Part shown: piece after piece, positions 10,702 through 22,020 of the stretch
Layout of the letters: every line of letters begins with the position of its first letter
Position numbering within the stretch: the stretch's first letter is position 1
Source: Isoperla grammatica
Taxonomy: Eukaryota; Arthropoda; Insecta; Plecoptera; Perlodidae
Assembly (NCBI GenBank): GCA_945910005.1
Contig: OX246747.1
Location: 1,631,754 to 1,695,753, forward strand
Direction of reading: 5' to 3'
Length of the DNA: 64,000 bases
The notes under the pieces: model-generated
What the model saw: only the letters and a program-made list of their open reading frames with translations
What the model was told of the DNA's origin: nothing
Database searches by the model: none
Translations under genes and position numbers: made by a program

Positions 10702-11766
10702 AAGGTCGGCTTACACATTTATTTAAGGTTTAAGGTATAAAACAAATCAAATCAAGCCAAAAGCATTATGGCATTTAAGGCAGGCTCACACAAAATGACT
10801 AAGACGAACGATTGAGGTTTAAGAAAGTTTAAGTTTACGATTTAAGGCGGGTTCACACAAAATGACTAAGACTAACGATTAAGGTTTAAGAAAGTTTAAG
10901 TATACGATTTACATTGAAGCGTTCACACACTTTCCTAGTGTTTAGTGTTTAAGACCGAGTGATTAAGAAAGTTCACTATTGTTTTTTACGATTGTTAAGC
11001 GTTAGTAGCAAGAACAACCAATCGCTGCGTGGAACGTCACAGTAGTTTGGCCAATGAAAATCGTACCATCCGAGTTAAGTTAAGTTTTAATGTTGTTTAG
11101 GTTTTCACTTTTACGCAGAGTTTGTTTTGACAGCTTCCGGTCACGGCTTCCGGTACCGATGTAAACAATAGGTTTGTTTGATTTGGCTACACCTTTTGTA
11201 CTTTTTGCACTAACTCAATGTTATTTCATGGGGTAAATGTCAAAAAGTACAAAGTGGCGGTAAATCAAAAGAAACGTAATTTTAAATCAAAGTTTCACGT
11301 CGTCTGCTGCAGCCTGTAGGTTATCAGTCCATATCATTTACTATTTGACAGTGGAATCAGATAATGAGTGACTAGGGCAATATCATCCATATCTTCATCC
11401 ATTTTCAGCAAATATAATAACAGCTGACAACTTCGGGACAACATGGAACTGTTTTTGTTTTACACGCCCACGCCATAGTACTAATTTTTACGGGAAGAGT
11501 GCACTACTCACTTGTCAAAGCACTCGAAGACGGCCATCTTTCAAAATCGTCATGTATTTCTTTGCAAGATATGGAGGGCGGAGTTTGGAAATTTAAGATT
11601 TAAGGAAACCATAGCAACGTTAGCTCTTATACCTAAAATTCTTAGCCCAGCCAATGAGAGGCGACGTTTTATAAATCCGGCCAAATGTTGGCGATCCTAA
11701 GTATAGCGGTTAGGAAAATAAAATTTTAAATCTTAAATCTAAGGAAAATGTGTAAACCAACCTTTA
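10702..11766. mobile_element. degraded TIR element related to the 50392-50563 MITE
   Basis: The left end AAGGTCGGCTTACACATTT is the imperfect complement of the right end (AAATGTGTAAACCAACCTT). Within the left part, a roughly 69-bp block beginning GGCRGGYTCACACAAAATGA is tandemly duplicated at about 10780-10910. TTTAAG/CTTAAA motifs recur near both ends, as in the short element at 50392. The left end shares bases with the TTAA of the neighbouring element. Confidence 0.5.
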
Positions 11767-12164
11767 CAAGAACTGATTTTTGGTGGGGGGCAATATGTCA
11801 TTATTAGTGCTTCGTTGTTGTTGCGACTCAAGAGTCACCGAACACAAAAATACTATTTATCAATAATACCGTTGACTGTGTAGCCTATTGTAGGGTTGCG
11901 GTTGCTTGACTAATAAATATGCATATAATCAGTGGTCACCTTTCCAACGCAATTGTCAGGTAAGGGCTGTTGCTACCAATAATAGGGGATAAATTACATC
12001 AGTGCCAGCCTGCCAAGCTATCAGTCTCCGGTCTTCTCTCCATCTATCCCTGTTCTCCCACCATCTGTTCAATTCAGCCACAGTCCACTCTTCACCTCTC
12101 ATCTCCACACCCTGCTACATATACGCGATCCCGCCATCGTTCACTTACTCTCCTCTTCTTATGT
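11767..12164. other. DFFB intron spacer, no recognisable feature
   Basis: Unremarkable intronic sequence between the TIR element and the LINE tail. Confidence 0.4.
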
Positions 12165-13130
12165 GTCTTAAATCATCATCATCATCATCTATTGCCACCT
12201 CCAACTCTGCGTTAAGTCGGCATTGAAGATAAGCCTCTCCATCTCCTCCTATCTTGCCACCACTCTTCCCTTTCCACCACATTCCTCCACGTCCAACTCT
12301 GCGTTGGGTCGGCATTGAAGATAAGCCTCTCCATCTCCTCCTATCTTGCCACCACTCTTCCCTTTCCACCACATTCCTCCACGTCCAACTCTGCGTTGGG
12401 TCGGCATTGAAGATAAGCCTCTCCATCTCCTCCTATCTTGCCACCACTCTTCCCTTTCCACCACATTCCTCCACGTCCAACTCTGTGTTGGGTCGGCATT
12501 GAAGATAAGCCTCTCCATCTCCTCCTATCTTGCCACCACTCTTCCCTTTCCACCACATTCCTCCACGTCCAACTCTGCATTGGGTCGGCATTGAAGATAA
12601 GCCTCTCCACCTCCTCCTATCTTGCCACCACTCTTCCCTTATCACCACATTCCTCCACGTCCAACTCTGCGTTGGGTCGGCATTGAAGATAAGCCTCTCC
12701 ATCTCCTCCTATCTTGCCACCACTCTTCCCTTATCACCACATTCCTCCACGTCCAACTCTGTGTTGGGTCGGCATTGAAGATAAGCCTCTCCACCTCCTT
12801 CTATCTTGCCACCACTCTTCCCTTTCCACCACATTCCTCCACGTCCTTCCTAACGCTGTCCTGCCATCGTTGTCGTGGTCTGCTCTTTCTCCTCGTTCCT
12901 GGGACTTCCAATTTCATCCATCATTTCTCTCGGCAATCTTTCTTTTTCCATTCTCTTGACATGTTCAAACCACCTTAGTCTTCGCTCTCCTATTCTGGCC
13001 ATTAAACTCTGTATGCCTAGTTGGTCTCTGATGTCCTCATTCCATACTCTGTCCCGTGTGGTTTTACCTACAATGCTCTCAAGGAGTTCATGCCCACACC
13101 TTGCACACTGCTCTCATCCGTCTACTTAAA
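12165..13130 (-). pseudogene. antisense LINE reverse-transcriptase C-terminus with (GAT)n tail
   Basis: Reading the minus strand from about 13130 downward gives KTTRDRVWNEDIRDQLGIQS and then RRLRWFEHVKRM and LPREMMDE. This is the conserved tail after the polymerase domain of many non-LTR retrotransposons (RLRWxGHVxRM). A frame break follows near 12870. The end of the coding part (EEWWQDRRRWRGL) has become the 92-bp repeat unit. The element ends in GAT repeats at 12168-12188. It is 5'-truncated and lies antisense in the DFFB intron. Confidence 0.75.
12193..12846. repeat. 92-bp minisatellite derived from a LINE 3' end, about 7 units
   Basis: Units of 92 bp recur with CCAACTCTG starts at about 12199, 12291, 12383, 12475, 12567, 12659 and 12751. 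The minus strand of each unit encodes the same LINE tail segment (VEREEWWQDRRRWRG), so the array arose from tandem duplication inside the retrotransposon. The plus- and minus-strand open frames here are repeat artefacts. Confidence 0.93.
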
Positions 13131-13161
13131 CAAAGTAATAAATTGATCGCTCTTCTCACAG

Positions 13162-13426
13162 GGTGGAACGCTCACGTAGCGTAATCCCGGCGATCCTGGC
13201 GTTCGCACAGACGAACGCAGCGATGGAACGTCATCACGCGGAAGTGTTCAAGGACGCGACGTTCCACCTCCTGTTCACCACCGAGAACCTCAAGATTGTC
13301 AACATCATCTGTCACGACAAGGGAGCGCATCAGGGGTTCTCCAACGACCACTTCGATAAGATACAGAAGATCATGAAGACAGAGATACGTGCCGGCGATA
13401 TAGTCACGAGTACGGTAGTTGAATGA
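13162..13426 (+). CDS. DFFB: DFFB / caspase-activated DNase, last exon (catalytic histidines)
   Basis: The 3' splice site CTCTTCTCACAG ends at 13161. One base completes the Gly codon split by the phase-2 intron, then 87 codons run to TGA at 13424-13426. The reading begins VERSRSVIPAIL and reaches FHLLFTTENLKIVNIICHDK, matching the CAD segment after LDH. The Cys of ICH corresponds to a zinc ligand and the two His of CHDKGAH (five apart) to the remaining catalytic histidines of mouse CAD. The C-terminus lacks the long Arg/Lys-rich tail of mammalian proteins. No convincing AATAAA was found within a few hundred bases downstream. Confidence 0.93.
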
Positions 13427-13526
13427 AGACCTCTTGTCAGGTCCTGGGATTCATGCGAGAAGCTACAATAGATGGCAGACCTCTTGTCAGGTCCTGGGAT
13501 TCATGCGAGAAGCTACAATAGATAGG
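13427..13526 (+). repeat. 50-bp tandem duplication at the start of the DFFB 3' UTR
   Basis: AGACCTCTTGTCAGGTCCTG begins at 13427 and again at 13477. The two 50-bp units are nearly identical and start immediately after the stop codon. Confidence 0.9.
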
Positions 13527-14289
13527 CCTAAAGCATCGTCCATAATCATATGGGACCAGATCACAAAACATTTTATCTCAAAGGTTTTAGGTTGTAGTAG
13601 TAGTAGTAGTAGTCTTTTATTATAGCACATTAGCTAATAGTATTACAACCTTGACCACAATGCTTCGTAGGTATATATTTTATTTTATGGAAATAATATA
13701 GTTTAAACTTTGTTTTCTATTGTGATACATACTTTGGAGCCTTAACATGCCATTTCTTGCCAAGACTACTGATAATCATCCTTTTCCAATGCCTTGTGAC
13801 AAAAAGCGGCTATAAACTTAACTTGTCTTGTGATATTATTATCTAAAATTAATAATTAGTAGTAGGCCTATGTAGTAAGAGTGTTGTGAATTTCCTTCGT
13901 TTTCAACCAAACTTTGAAAATCTAACTTTGATCTTGACAAATATTTTAACCAAATGGGACTCGAACTAAACTTTAAAAAGGTTATTTATTTTATTTACAT
14001 TTCTTACAATAATTCAACTTATCAACATCACAAAATAGATGTATACATACTTCAAATGGGTAAATGGCTGCTTTCTTTAAATCTACATTGATTGGATTGT
14101 ATTGTTCTACAATTACATGGGGCATAATGTAGAAGCAAATGTAATGATACTGATAGGATGTTTACATAAAAAAGTAGTCCTATTCTGTGCATAAAAAGAT
14201 ACTTTTTTTCTAAACTCAAACTTAGTTTGAATTTCAAATCCGAACCAAACTACTCTTAAGTTAGAATTTTGAAAATTTTTACAACTCAA
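13527..14289. other. presumed DFFB 3' flank, no recognisable feature
   Basis: Contains a TAG trinucleotide run near 13593-13612. AT-rich, with no clear gene or element. Confidence 0.4.
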
Positions 14290-14483
14290 GGATACGTATC
14301 AAGTGTGTTGGTAGTGTTTTGTTTCGACGAAGCTGCCGCAATATTTCCCCACGTGTCCCGTTTGCAAGAGCCATGTTCAAATTGAGGTGTACTAGCTCAG
14401 GGTGGTGCACGTGCAACCAACCATTCCATGCTTGCTTTCTTAGGAGAGTTATTTTATTGTATGTTTTATTGACTACGGTAGTA
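14290..14483 (-). other. possible minus-strand coding exon or transposase fragment
   Basis: An open minus-strand frame of about 60 codons includes KQAWNGWLHVHHPELVHLNL and then ANGTRGEILRQLRRN. It is preceded on that strand by CTCTCCTAAG, a possible 3' splice site. The composition looks protein-like, unlike the neighbouring AT-rich sequence. I do not recognise the family. Confidence 0.25.
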
Positions 14484-14837
14484 TTTTATAATAGACATGA
14501 TGCTGGTATCACTTTGGGTGTTCCCTTATTCGACTGGTCCTCGTTGTCACGTGATTGGTCGCCTCTATGAAAATGGCAGTGGAGTTTAGCCATACGCTCA
14601 ATTGTATATTTATTTAATCCTTTGAGTGTTCAGGTGCTTTCTTTGTAATGTTAACCCTATATTATAATACCCTTGACTATAGAGGAATACTAAATGTACA
14701 GTTTGGTGCAGTTGTAGCCACACCAGAGTTGCCTGCCCCTCCAACACCTCGACCGGTCCAATTGGGTCTCGACCAGACTGAATATACAGAATGAACTGGT
14801 CAGTACTGGGGCCGACTAATCTAATATGGAAACATAC
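14484..14837. other. no recognisable feature
   Basis: Spacer before the hAT element. A minus-strand 79-codon frame at 14610-14849 runs into the transposon end and is probably chance. Confidence 0.4.
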
Positions 14838-15419
14838 TAGGGATGACATCGGGTACCCGGGTAGCCCGGGTACCCGGCTCCAAAGTATTACCCGGAGCCT
14901 TTTTTCGGGTCCGGGTAATTTTTTAGTCCGTTTCTAGGCTATATTTACGCGCCAGTATTGCTGCGGTTGATTTCGATGGAGCCAGCAGGCACGGCGGGCA
15001 CCGACCCATCCCCCACTATCCATAACAAGTGCCTCGACAAAAACAGAACTGACGCGAACAGACGCATTCGTTACTGTTTGTTCATTGTTTAACATTCTGG
15101 TGAACATTCTGGCTAACACTTGTTCTATTACTATTTATTTTTCTTGAAATGGCATGTTTTAATACGTGCTTCAGTTGTGTATTGCGAAATGTTTTTCTTT
15201 ACTCGACGTGATTACTGCAGGCGTATTCCAAGGAGCTATTCGAGCAGGCGGCATGCACGTCATTCGTCCCTCTTCTTCGCTCCCCGCGCACTTCACAAGG
15301 CCTAGCAACGACCTTCAAATCAAGCCTACACATCGAAAAATACGTTTTCAGGATCCGGGTACCCGGGTAATATGAGAGCTGGAACCGGTTCCGAATTTTA
15401 TTACCCGATGTCATCCCTA
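14838..15419. mobile_element. non-autonomous hAT element with exact 8-bp TSD
   Basis: Ends TAGGGATGACATCGGGTA (14838) and TACCCGATGTCATCCCTA (ending 15419) are perfect 18-bp inverted repeats, flanked by AAACATAC at 14830-14837 and 15420-15427. Subterminal ACCCGGGTA palindromes follow on both sides. At 582 bp and without transposase it is an internal deletion derivative. The end sequence resembles, but is not the same as, the hAT at 1587-2473. Confidence 0.92.
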
Positions 15420-17089
15420 AAACATACCCTAGCCCCCATATATAGTAAGTAGGCCTATACGTAGTAGTAATAGTTCTTGGCGCATTTAGTCATTAAAATC
15501 ACGATGACATGAGGAAGACAGATAGCGTTATAAACTCGAAAGAAACATGCTCCATCAGCTAAACAGTAATAAATTAGTTAAATAATTAAGCTGTTAAAGT
15601 TGATTGTGTTAAATAAATGTATTTTCATGATTTTTTAATTCTTGTCATTAGTTTTAACATCAATTCTAAGTGTGAGCACTATTTGCATATTGTAGTTACT
15701 TATGGTTACATGCTCAAGTATTGTGAAGCCTTACCAAAATTGTATAACAGAGCATATTGTAGTTTATACTAAATATTTATGTAACTGTTAGAATTTGACT
15801 TCAGCAACATTTTATAATAAAGCATATTTTTATATTAATATATTATTGTATCACATAACTTGTACAATGGTTACATGTATATAGTTATTGAGCTACTGGA
15901 TTAAAGCTGGTTATACACAATTCATTGTTGTTTCCTATCATTATTTTCCGTGTTGGATAGGAACGGATTTTTTTAGTTCCGTTCATGGGAACTACAGTAG
16001 TTCCTTTTTAAGGAATTAAAGATTGCCATGGTTCCTTTTTTCCAAACAGAAACTGTAATGCCATAGTTCCAGTTTTCCAGGAATCATAGGCTAACTTATT
16101 TTCATAAGTTCCTTTAAAATCCCAGTTTTTTTTACTTCTGTACAAACTAAGTATGAGCGAGCCAAAACATAGTTTACTTACAAAGTAAACAAATTATGAG
16201 AAAAGATCACCGATAAGGCAACACTCTGAAATTTCGATACGTGTGTGAATATGTTTGTAATATTTTGATAATACATAGTTGTTCCATGGTTTCATATATT
16301 CAGAATATATTAATTGTATACTTAATTGCCGATAACTTCAGCACTATGTACTGTACATGAATAATTCTTACAAGGAAATATTTAGCAATTACACACAAAT
16401 ATATTTCATCCAATCGTTTTCGTTGTAAGACCAACCGTTTGGCCGTAATTGAGCGATATTCAATGCAATGCGTGGTCAAAATTGGGGGCACCGCCCCCGC
16501 CCCCAGTCGCGGATATTGCTCTGGCACCAAAGTGCGCTAAATACTGTGAGACACATTGCAACACAACACATTGGTATATGGTGCAATACTCTTTCCTCGG
16601 AATGGCACAGAATTCCATTTGATGCTGGACGAATATCACGCAATTTTACCGCGCATGGGATGAAAGCGGCTTGGTTCCAATCGGTTGCCGAGTGTGGGAT
16701 CCGCTCAGTATATCACGTCAATCTGAAGCGCCTTCATCTAAGCCGACTGCGAGTTCAGCCAATCACGTCCCAGGTCGTGGATCGCGGAGCCGCTTTGACG
16801 TGTAGGTCACTTAAGGGGGTGTTGTGCATCGTGCCTGACCATTTTCTGTGTACCCGAAAGAGTAATGATTTTTTTTTTTTATGGAAATAACATAAACTAG
16901 CAAACTAACTAAAAAAGTGTCTTCTATGTAGGATCCATTGATTCTTGCTAATTTAGCTTCTTTCCATGAGTAAAAAGTAAAAGATGAAAGAAAAATGTTT
17001 GTTTACTAATTTACTTTCATTACGTAAGCCAATATATAAAGTACATATTCATGCGAACCCATGCACACCTCTTTATTAATACTAGGTAA
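15420..17089. other. long spacer, one unassigned open frame
   Basis: 15428-16450 is AT-rich, with GTTCCNTTTTT motifs recurring at 15975-16110. At 16468-16890 (+) there is an open frame of 140 codons with no domain I recognise; the opposite strand is interrupted by stops. It may be chance or a relic, so it is not called as a gene. Confidence 0.35.
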
Positions 17090-17320
17090 ACGCTCTGTAT
17101 GACGCGTTGATAAGCGAGCGCGTCCATATCTACGAACTTTCTGGCGAAAAGTTTTCAAAGCTAAGAAAAACAACAATTAACAATACATGAATGCGCATTG
17201 CAAATTTTTTTCTAATTTCCATAGCTATTATACTTTCCGACATTGTTGAATGCTGTGTAATGTGTGTTACTAAGAATTTTCGTTGTCATTCCGTCGAGTG
17301 TTTTCAACACGGTCCGCCAC
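17090..17320. repeat. dispersed repeat family X, copy 1
   Basis: Closely similar to 31471-31723. Shared blocks include CTGTATGACGCGTTGATAAGCG-type sequence, AATTTCCATAGCTATTATAC and CGGTCCG at the end. In copy 2, family Y follows after only about 100 bp. Here the corresponding Y segment is 1.1 kb away. Confidence 0.65.
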
Positions 17321-17335
17321 CGTTATGTTAGTGGA

Positions 17336-17484
17336 CCCAAGATTACTTTACACCTGCTTTCGTCATATCCGGGGCAGTCGTAGCCAACCAACGAACCGCC
17401 CGAGACACATCCGGGCCAATACCGGTCGCTGATTGGCTACGAACAAGTCGCCTGTGACGAATGCATGTGTAAGGTAGTCTTGGG
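17336..17484. mobile_element. small TIR element (MITE), about 149 bp
   Basis: The left end (CCCAAGATTACTTTACACC, then CTTTCGTCA) is the imperfect inverted complement of the right end (TGACGAATGCATGTGTAA, then GTAGTCTTGGG). A right-end-like fragment recurs at 43748-43788. No TSD was recognised. Confidence 0.55.
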
Positions 17485-17799
17485 ACTTATTCTTCTTGGG
17501 ACTTATACTTATTGACACTTATTGACAGCAATAAAAATGAAGTTTATGCCTCTATGTATCAAATTGCGTTGAAATTAGTATTGTCATGGTGCGCTATCTC
17601 ATTTATTATTTTATATACCCTTCTTTTATTATTTCTTCTATATAATATAAATTTGCACTGAACACGGATGTTATAAGATATCATAACAATAATAAGCATG
17701 TTATCGTCAATTTCCTTCATTTCACTTTCACCTATACAATTATTCAATTCGATATATTGTTTTCACATATCTCACATGAAGTCTTCATTAAAGACACAA

Positions 17800-18343
17800 T
17801 AATATTCCTGAAAATCATTATAGACACTTATGATGGAGGTCACTAAATTAGTATAAATACGGTGACAAAATTAAGCCAAATTGTCAGTTGGGAGCCACAC
17901 ATCACTGGATTTCGGTGAGTGGAGCTTGGACCAGGGTTTGTCTTAATTGCCGGAATCGGCAGAAGACTGTCTTAATTGCCGGATACGGCAGAAGACTAAT
18001 TAATATTAATTAATTATATGACTCACCTGAGTCTATATTTGATTAATATTTACCTGGCTCTAATATTTTAAGTACATTTAGCCTAAAGGCGTAGTCCCCA
18101 AATTGCCGGATGCGGCGGGGGGACTTAGCTGATATTCACCGGGGGTATTACTCAACTGAGTCAAATACCTCGGTGCATATCTCCTTAGTATAAGATGGTA
18201 GACTCATTAGGGATAGGATGTACAGTAGATTTTATACAAAGTGCAACAGTTTGAGATACAGGTGCATAATATGCGCCAAGAACCAATTTACGCCTCCTAG
18301 TAATAAAACATAAATTCATTGTAAAAGGGTCCGTCGCCTTACA
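17800..18343 (+). mobile_element. possible LTR end (promoter, polyadenylation and PBS-like signals)
   Basis: A TATAAATACGG box lies at about 17851, AATAAA at 18302, and the segment ends TTACA followed five bases later by TGGTGGCAGC, which looks like a retroelement primer-binding site. The left border and internal genes were not identified. Inside, TCTTAATTGCCGGAWWCGGC is duplicated near 17940 and 17970. Confidence 0.3.
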
Positions 18344-18452
18344 GACGGTGGTGGCAGCTCATAATTTGGTCTAATCAGTAATAAATTGTGATATAAGAAT
18401 GTTATACTCTTTATTAACCTTGGCCACGTCACCTCCCTTTCCACACCACGAC

Positions 18453-18822
18453 AGTATATTCGTTACCGGACGAAAATTTACTATAAATTGGCCACCTCAC
18501 ATTTTGCCGTTAGTGTTTCAGAAAAATAATTTCGAGTAACTTTTGTGTTGATGGCCATAACAAGAACATATTCGTGACCGGAAAAATCTTTGTAAAAATG
18601 TGGCTTTCTCACATTTTTCCGCCATTTTGTTTCAGAAAAATATTTTCTAGTAACTATGGTGTAACTAAGTAACTTTTTGAACGATTTTGTCTCAAGAATA
18701 TACACCTTCAATCCACATCGAGGCTTGTGGATGGTCCAAAATTTCAACTTGATCGGACTTTCCGTTTGACCGCTATATCGACAGACATAAAAACAAAAAC
18801 GAAAAAAAAACAGAACGAAGTG
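18453..18822. repeat. dispersed repeat family Y, copy 1
   Basis: Similar at roughly 80% to 31825-32212. Both copies contain two CACATTTTKCCG blocks followed by CAGAAAAATA, a TCAACTTGATCGGACTTTCC block and a terminal run of AAAC/CAAA units. Confidence 0.7.
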
Positions 18823-20690
18823 ACATAAAGGTGTAATCTCGCTTAGTAAACATTGCAAACTACAAAACGCAACGCTAAAATGTCTTTATAAGTCAGTACA
18901 ACACACACACGCAATTTCACAGCAACTTACAGTAGGCCTATAATTTAATGTGCTACATCTACTTCATCAATTTGTAGACCTTTGTGGACTGCCGGGGACA
19001 TGTCTTAAATTAAGAAATCGAGAATCCTAATTTAAAAGACAATCCACGTATGATAACTTTATTCTTTTACATGTGCTGTGAGGTGATCTTTCAAAAAGTA
19101 TGAGTAACTTCACCGACCGTGTTGCAAGGAGGGTAAACTTAATACTACATCGCCCAGGCCCCACTTGTTGATTGTATTGCCCTTAGATTCGAAGAGAAGG
19201 CGATTCAAGTCCCGGAACAAATGTCATAGTTCTTGTCCAGGAAACCTGCGGGAAAACAGACAATCCGGGTAACATGATTCTAGCGATACAATCACCCTCG
19301 TCTACACATAAAACAAGGGTAGTAGGCCTAACGATATCTCCAACATGCATCACTCACTATACAGGGGTATACTTGTAGCCATAAGATAAGCCGTTGAATA
19401 TTTGCCCTTGGATGTTCAAGAAAGCCGTAGCAAACAGTAACCAGGTAACCATGAGTCCAGGTAGTGATAACACTCACCGACATATGTACGGGTAAATGGT
19501 AAAGGCAGTGTAAGAAGAAAGGTACCTTCATTGAGTTTATGGTAACTAAGTCCAGAGTTTTCCTACTGGGCGTGAGGCGACGAAATGAGACCCCCCCCCC
19601 CCCCCACCCCCTTCTCTGTCCCACTTGGCCCTGCCCTCCCTTGCTGGACTCCCCTTATGACGACCCCCGCGATGTGCAATAGATTTCATTCGGACATGTA
19701 GCGGTTTTTCATCTTCATATACCACCCACTCATCGTCTCGATTGGCCAAACATCCAAAAATATTGGACGTAAAACCCAAATATCATCATCATCGAAGTAT
19801 AGGGCACAAGCAACACCAAAAGACAACAATGAAACAAATGAATTGAATCGATGGACAAACAACAAGCTGTCAAAAAATAATTTCTTCTGATTTTGGAAAA
19901 CAAAACAAAAAACAAACAAATACACATACAAAGCTTTCACTTAGTCGTTGTCTATCATTAAAAGTTTTAAATGGCGAGCAGTTACTATTGCTACACTTGT
20001 TTTTATTTCTATGGTTGCAATTTTATTATTTTGACAGCTGATTGCTTGTCCATCAGTTCAATTCATTTGTTCCATTGTTGTAGACCTGAAATGACGTCAG
20101 TTGCGGGTTCCCTATAGAGGGCTATTTCTCTAGCGTGCCATCACAGCCTTCTGGATGAGCCAATGTAGGCTATTTTACGCGCCATTTAGTGGGCACTTAC
20201 GACCATACCATTGGGATTGGGCTATATTTCAAACCAAACTACTTGATACCACTACTTCCTCAATGCACAGCCTTCTCGACGGGTCAATCCGCGCATGGAA
20301 CCGACGTCCAAGAAAGCTGTGTGTCTGTGCCTCAATGAAATCATAGGGTTTGAAATATTCCAAATAGAATAGAATAGAATGTTTATTGAATAATTCAGAA
20401 ACCGGTACGTTACATATTACATTACTTATTTTTGGCCACAGTAGGAAAACAATCTCCTGAGGTGTGGCCATTTATAGAACAAAATGATACATATAAACTA
20501 GGAACTTATACGCTAAGATAATAATAATAAAAGACAAGAGTAGATGCTAGTAGATACAATATTAATAATTAATAAATATGAGGGAGCAGTTCATAATGTA
20601 AAGAAAATTATATTAGGGCCTACCAACTAATGTTAATTTTCTTTTCTCTGTATAAAACTTCATATAAACACTGATAACAACCAATTTTCG
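18823..20690. other. long spacer with simple repeats
   Basis: Holds a C homopolymer near 19591-19606 and an AATAG run near 20366-20381. Minus-strand frames at 19328-19940 have no recognisable domain. A weak SINE-like stretch around 19150-19280 shows GATTCAAGTCCC followed by CAGGAAACCTGCGGG. Confidence 0.35.
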
Positions 20691-21127
20691 ACAATAGGGA
20701 ACACGCGTATGAAAATTTTAATCGATTTTGAAATACCTTGTCTCTCATTTAATAATTTTGTGCCTTTGAATTTTGAAAAACGGATCAGTCTATGCCTCAA
20801 AATAATTGGTTTAGTAACGATAAATAAAAGGGCGCGAAAAACGAGCCGCCGCCATGTAGAGTGGATTTGACGTCATAGTTTTGTTCTGCGTACGCTCACC
20901 GCCTCAGCGATTGGTCTGTTCTGCCACGTCTACAGAACCATTGCGTCACAGCCACCTGTACGCGTTTCAGATCCCCAGTTTAAACTTCAATAAATGCGAC
21001 CACATTAAATCTATTTAAAAATTTCTTTTTTACGTGCGACTTGCATTAATATACTTTTTGTATCTAATACTATTAAACTAAGTGTTTGGTTTAACAAAAA
21101 AAAATCGTACGCGTGTTGCCTATTCTT
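20691..21127. mobile_element. TIR element, copy B
   Basis: Left end AATAGGGAACACGCGTATGA and right end CGTACGCGTGTTGCCTATT are inverted repeats about 20 bp long with AT-rich continuation. The left portion matches copy A at 7384-7557 in reverse orientation. The 436-bp interior has no coding capacity. Confidence 0.65.
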
Positions 21128-21199
21128 TAGATACCAGGGTAACAGTTTACAATATAATTAACTTTCTCTATACTGAGATTTTGTAACCACATACTACAT

Positions 21200-22016
21200 T
21201 GTTTCATGAAGCATATTTTGATTTGATAAGTGAGATGTGAGCCGGAAGTAAGTTATATAGTTTAGGACCAAGAAATATCGGGTGCCTCTGTGTTAATCCT
21301 TTGACAACGCGCAGTTCTTGTACGCAATTAAATCTACTGTTAGACGTTATCGAAATGTACTTAATATTCTTATCAGGGACGTAGAGAAGAATATTAAGTA
21401 CATTTCGATAACGTGTGAAAATACCTTTAAAAGCGATATTATCCGGGTGTTTTATCATATTTTTATGAAGTTTGTCTCTAGTTCGAATTGATTTTATGAT
21501 CCCAAGAGTAATCCAGGGTTTAATTTTGAAAGTAAGGGAAGCAGATATATATTTTATCGTGGTAGATTCATCAATTAGCGAAGATAGTGTATTGACAAAT
21601 TTATCAGTTGCATCATTGGGGTCATTATTATTGAGAATAACCACCCAATCTTCTAAATCCGCAAGAGTAGTGAGCTTGTCATAGTCAGTTTTTTTAACTT
21701 GTGGCGTAATAGTTTGTGAGGCTACTCCATGAACGTTCTCTCCCTTTAGTATAGGCCTACAAGAATCAGTACGGGGTGTTTTATTTTCGGACTTACACCT
21801 ATTGCGATGGCATAGTGATCAGTGATGTTAGTTTGAAGTATACTTGCTCTGGCGTCAAAACGTTTGAGTTTTGATTTAACAAAGATATGATCAATACAGG
21901 TGTTGGATGTCTTTGATTCTCTAGTAGGTTGATCAATTAGTTGCATACAACCGTGGGCATAAAGGGAATTCAAGTATTCGTTGGTAGTGGAAGAATCATC
22001 AAGAACGTTTATATTG
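21200..22016 (-). pseudogene. CR1/Jockey-type LINE fragment: endonuclease end, linker, C-terminal tail
   Basis: The minus strand encodes the end of an apurinic endonuclease domain (GCMQLIDQPTRESKTSNTCI, then IDHIF and ITDHYAI). A linker follows with KPWITLGIIKSIRTRDKLHK, then a distal tail (LYNLLPAH) with most of the polymerase domain missing. A frame break lies near 21745-21760. A perfect hairpin sits at the deletion point (21345-21413). The upstream endonuclease part continues at 22928-23161 across a solo LTR. Dead copy. Confidence 0.8.
21345..21413. repeat. 26-bp perfect hairpin at LINE deletion point
   Basis: CGTTATCGAAATGTACTTAA begins the left arm (21345-21370); its exact complement occupies 21388-21413 with a 17-nt spacer. 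It lies within the LINE coding sequence where the reverse-transcriptase core is missing, so it probably marks an inversion or a fold-back repair event. Confidence 0.85.
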
Positions 22017-22020
22017 ATAT

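Noticed and set aside
12145..12978. Open frames on both strands in the 92-bp array
   Set aside because: Periodic shadows. The minus-strand version is only the duplicated LINE tail.
16468..16890. 140-codon open frame as a gene
   Set aside because: It has no recognisable domain, no splice context and ends in a T-run. Kept only as an unassigned frame.
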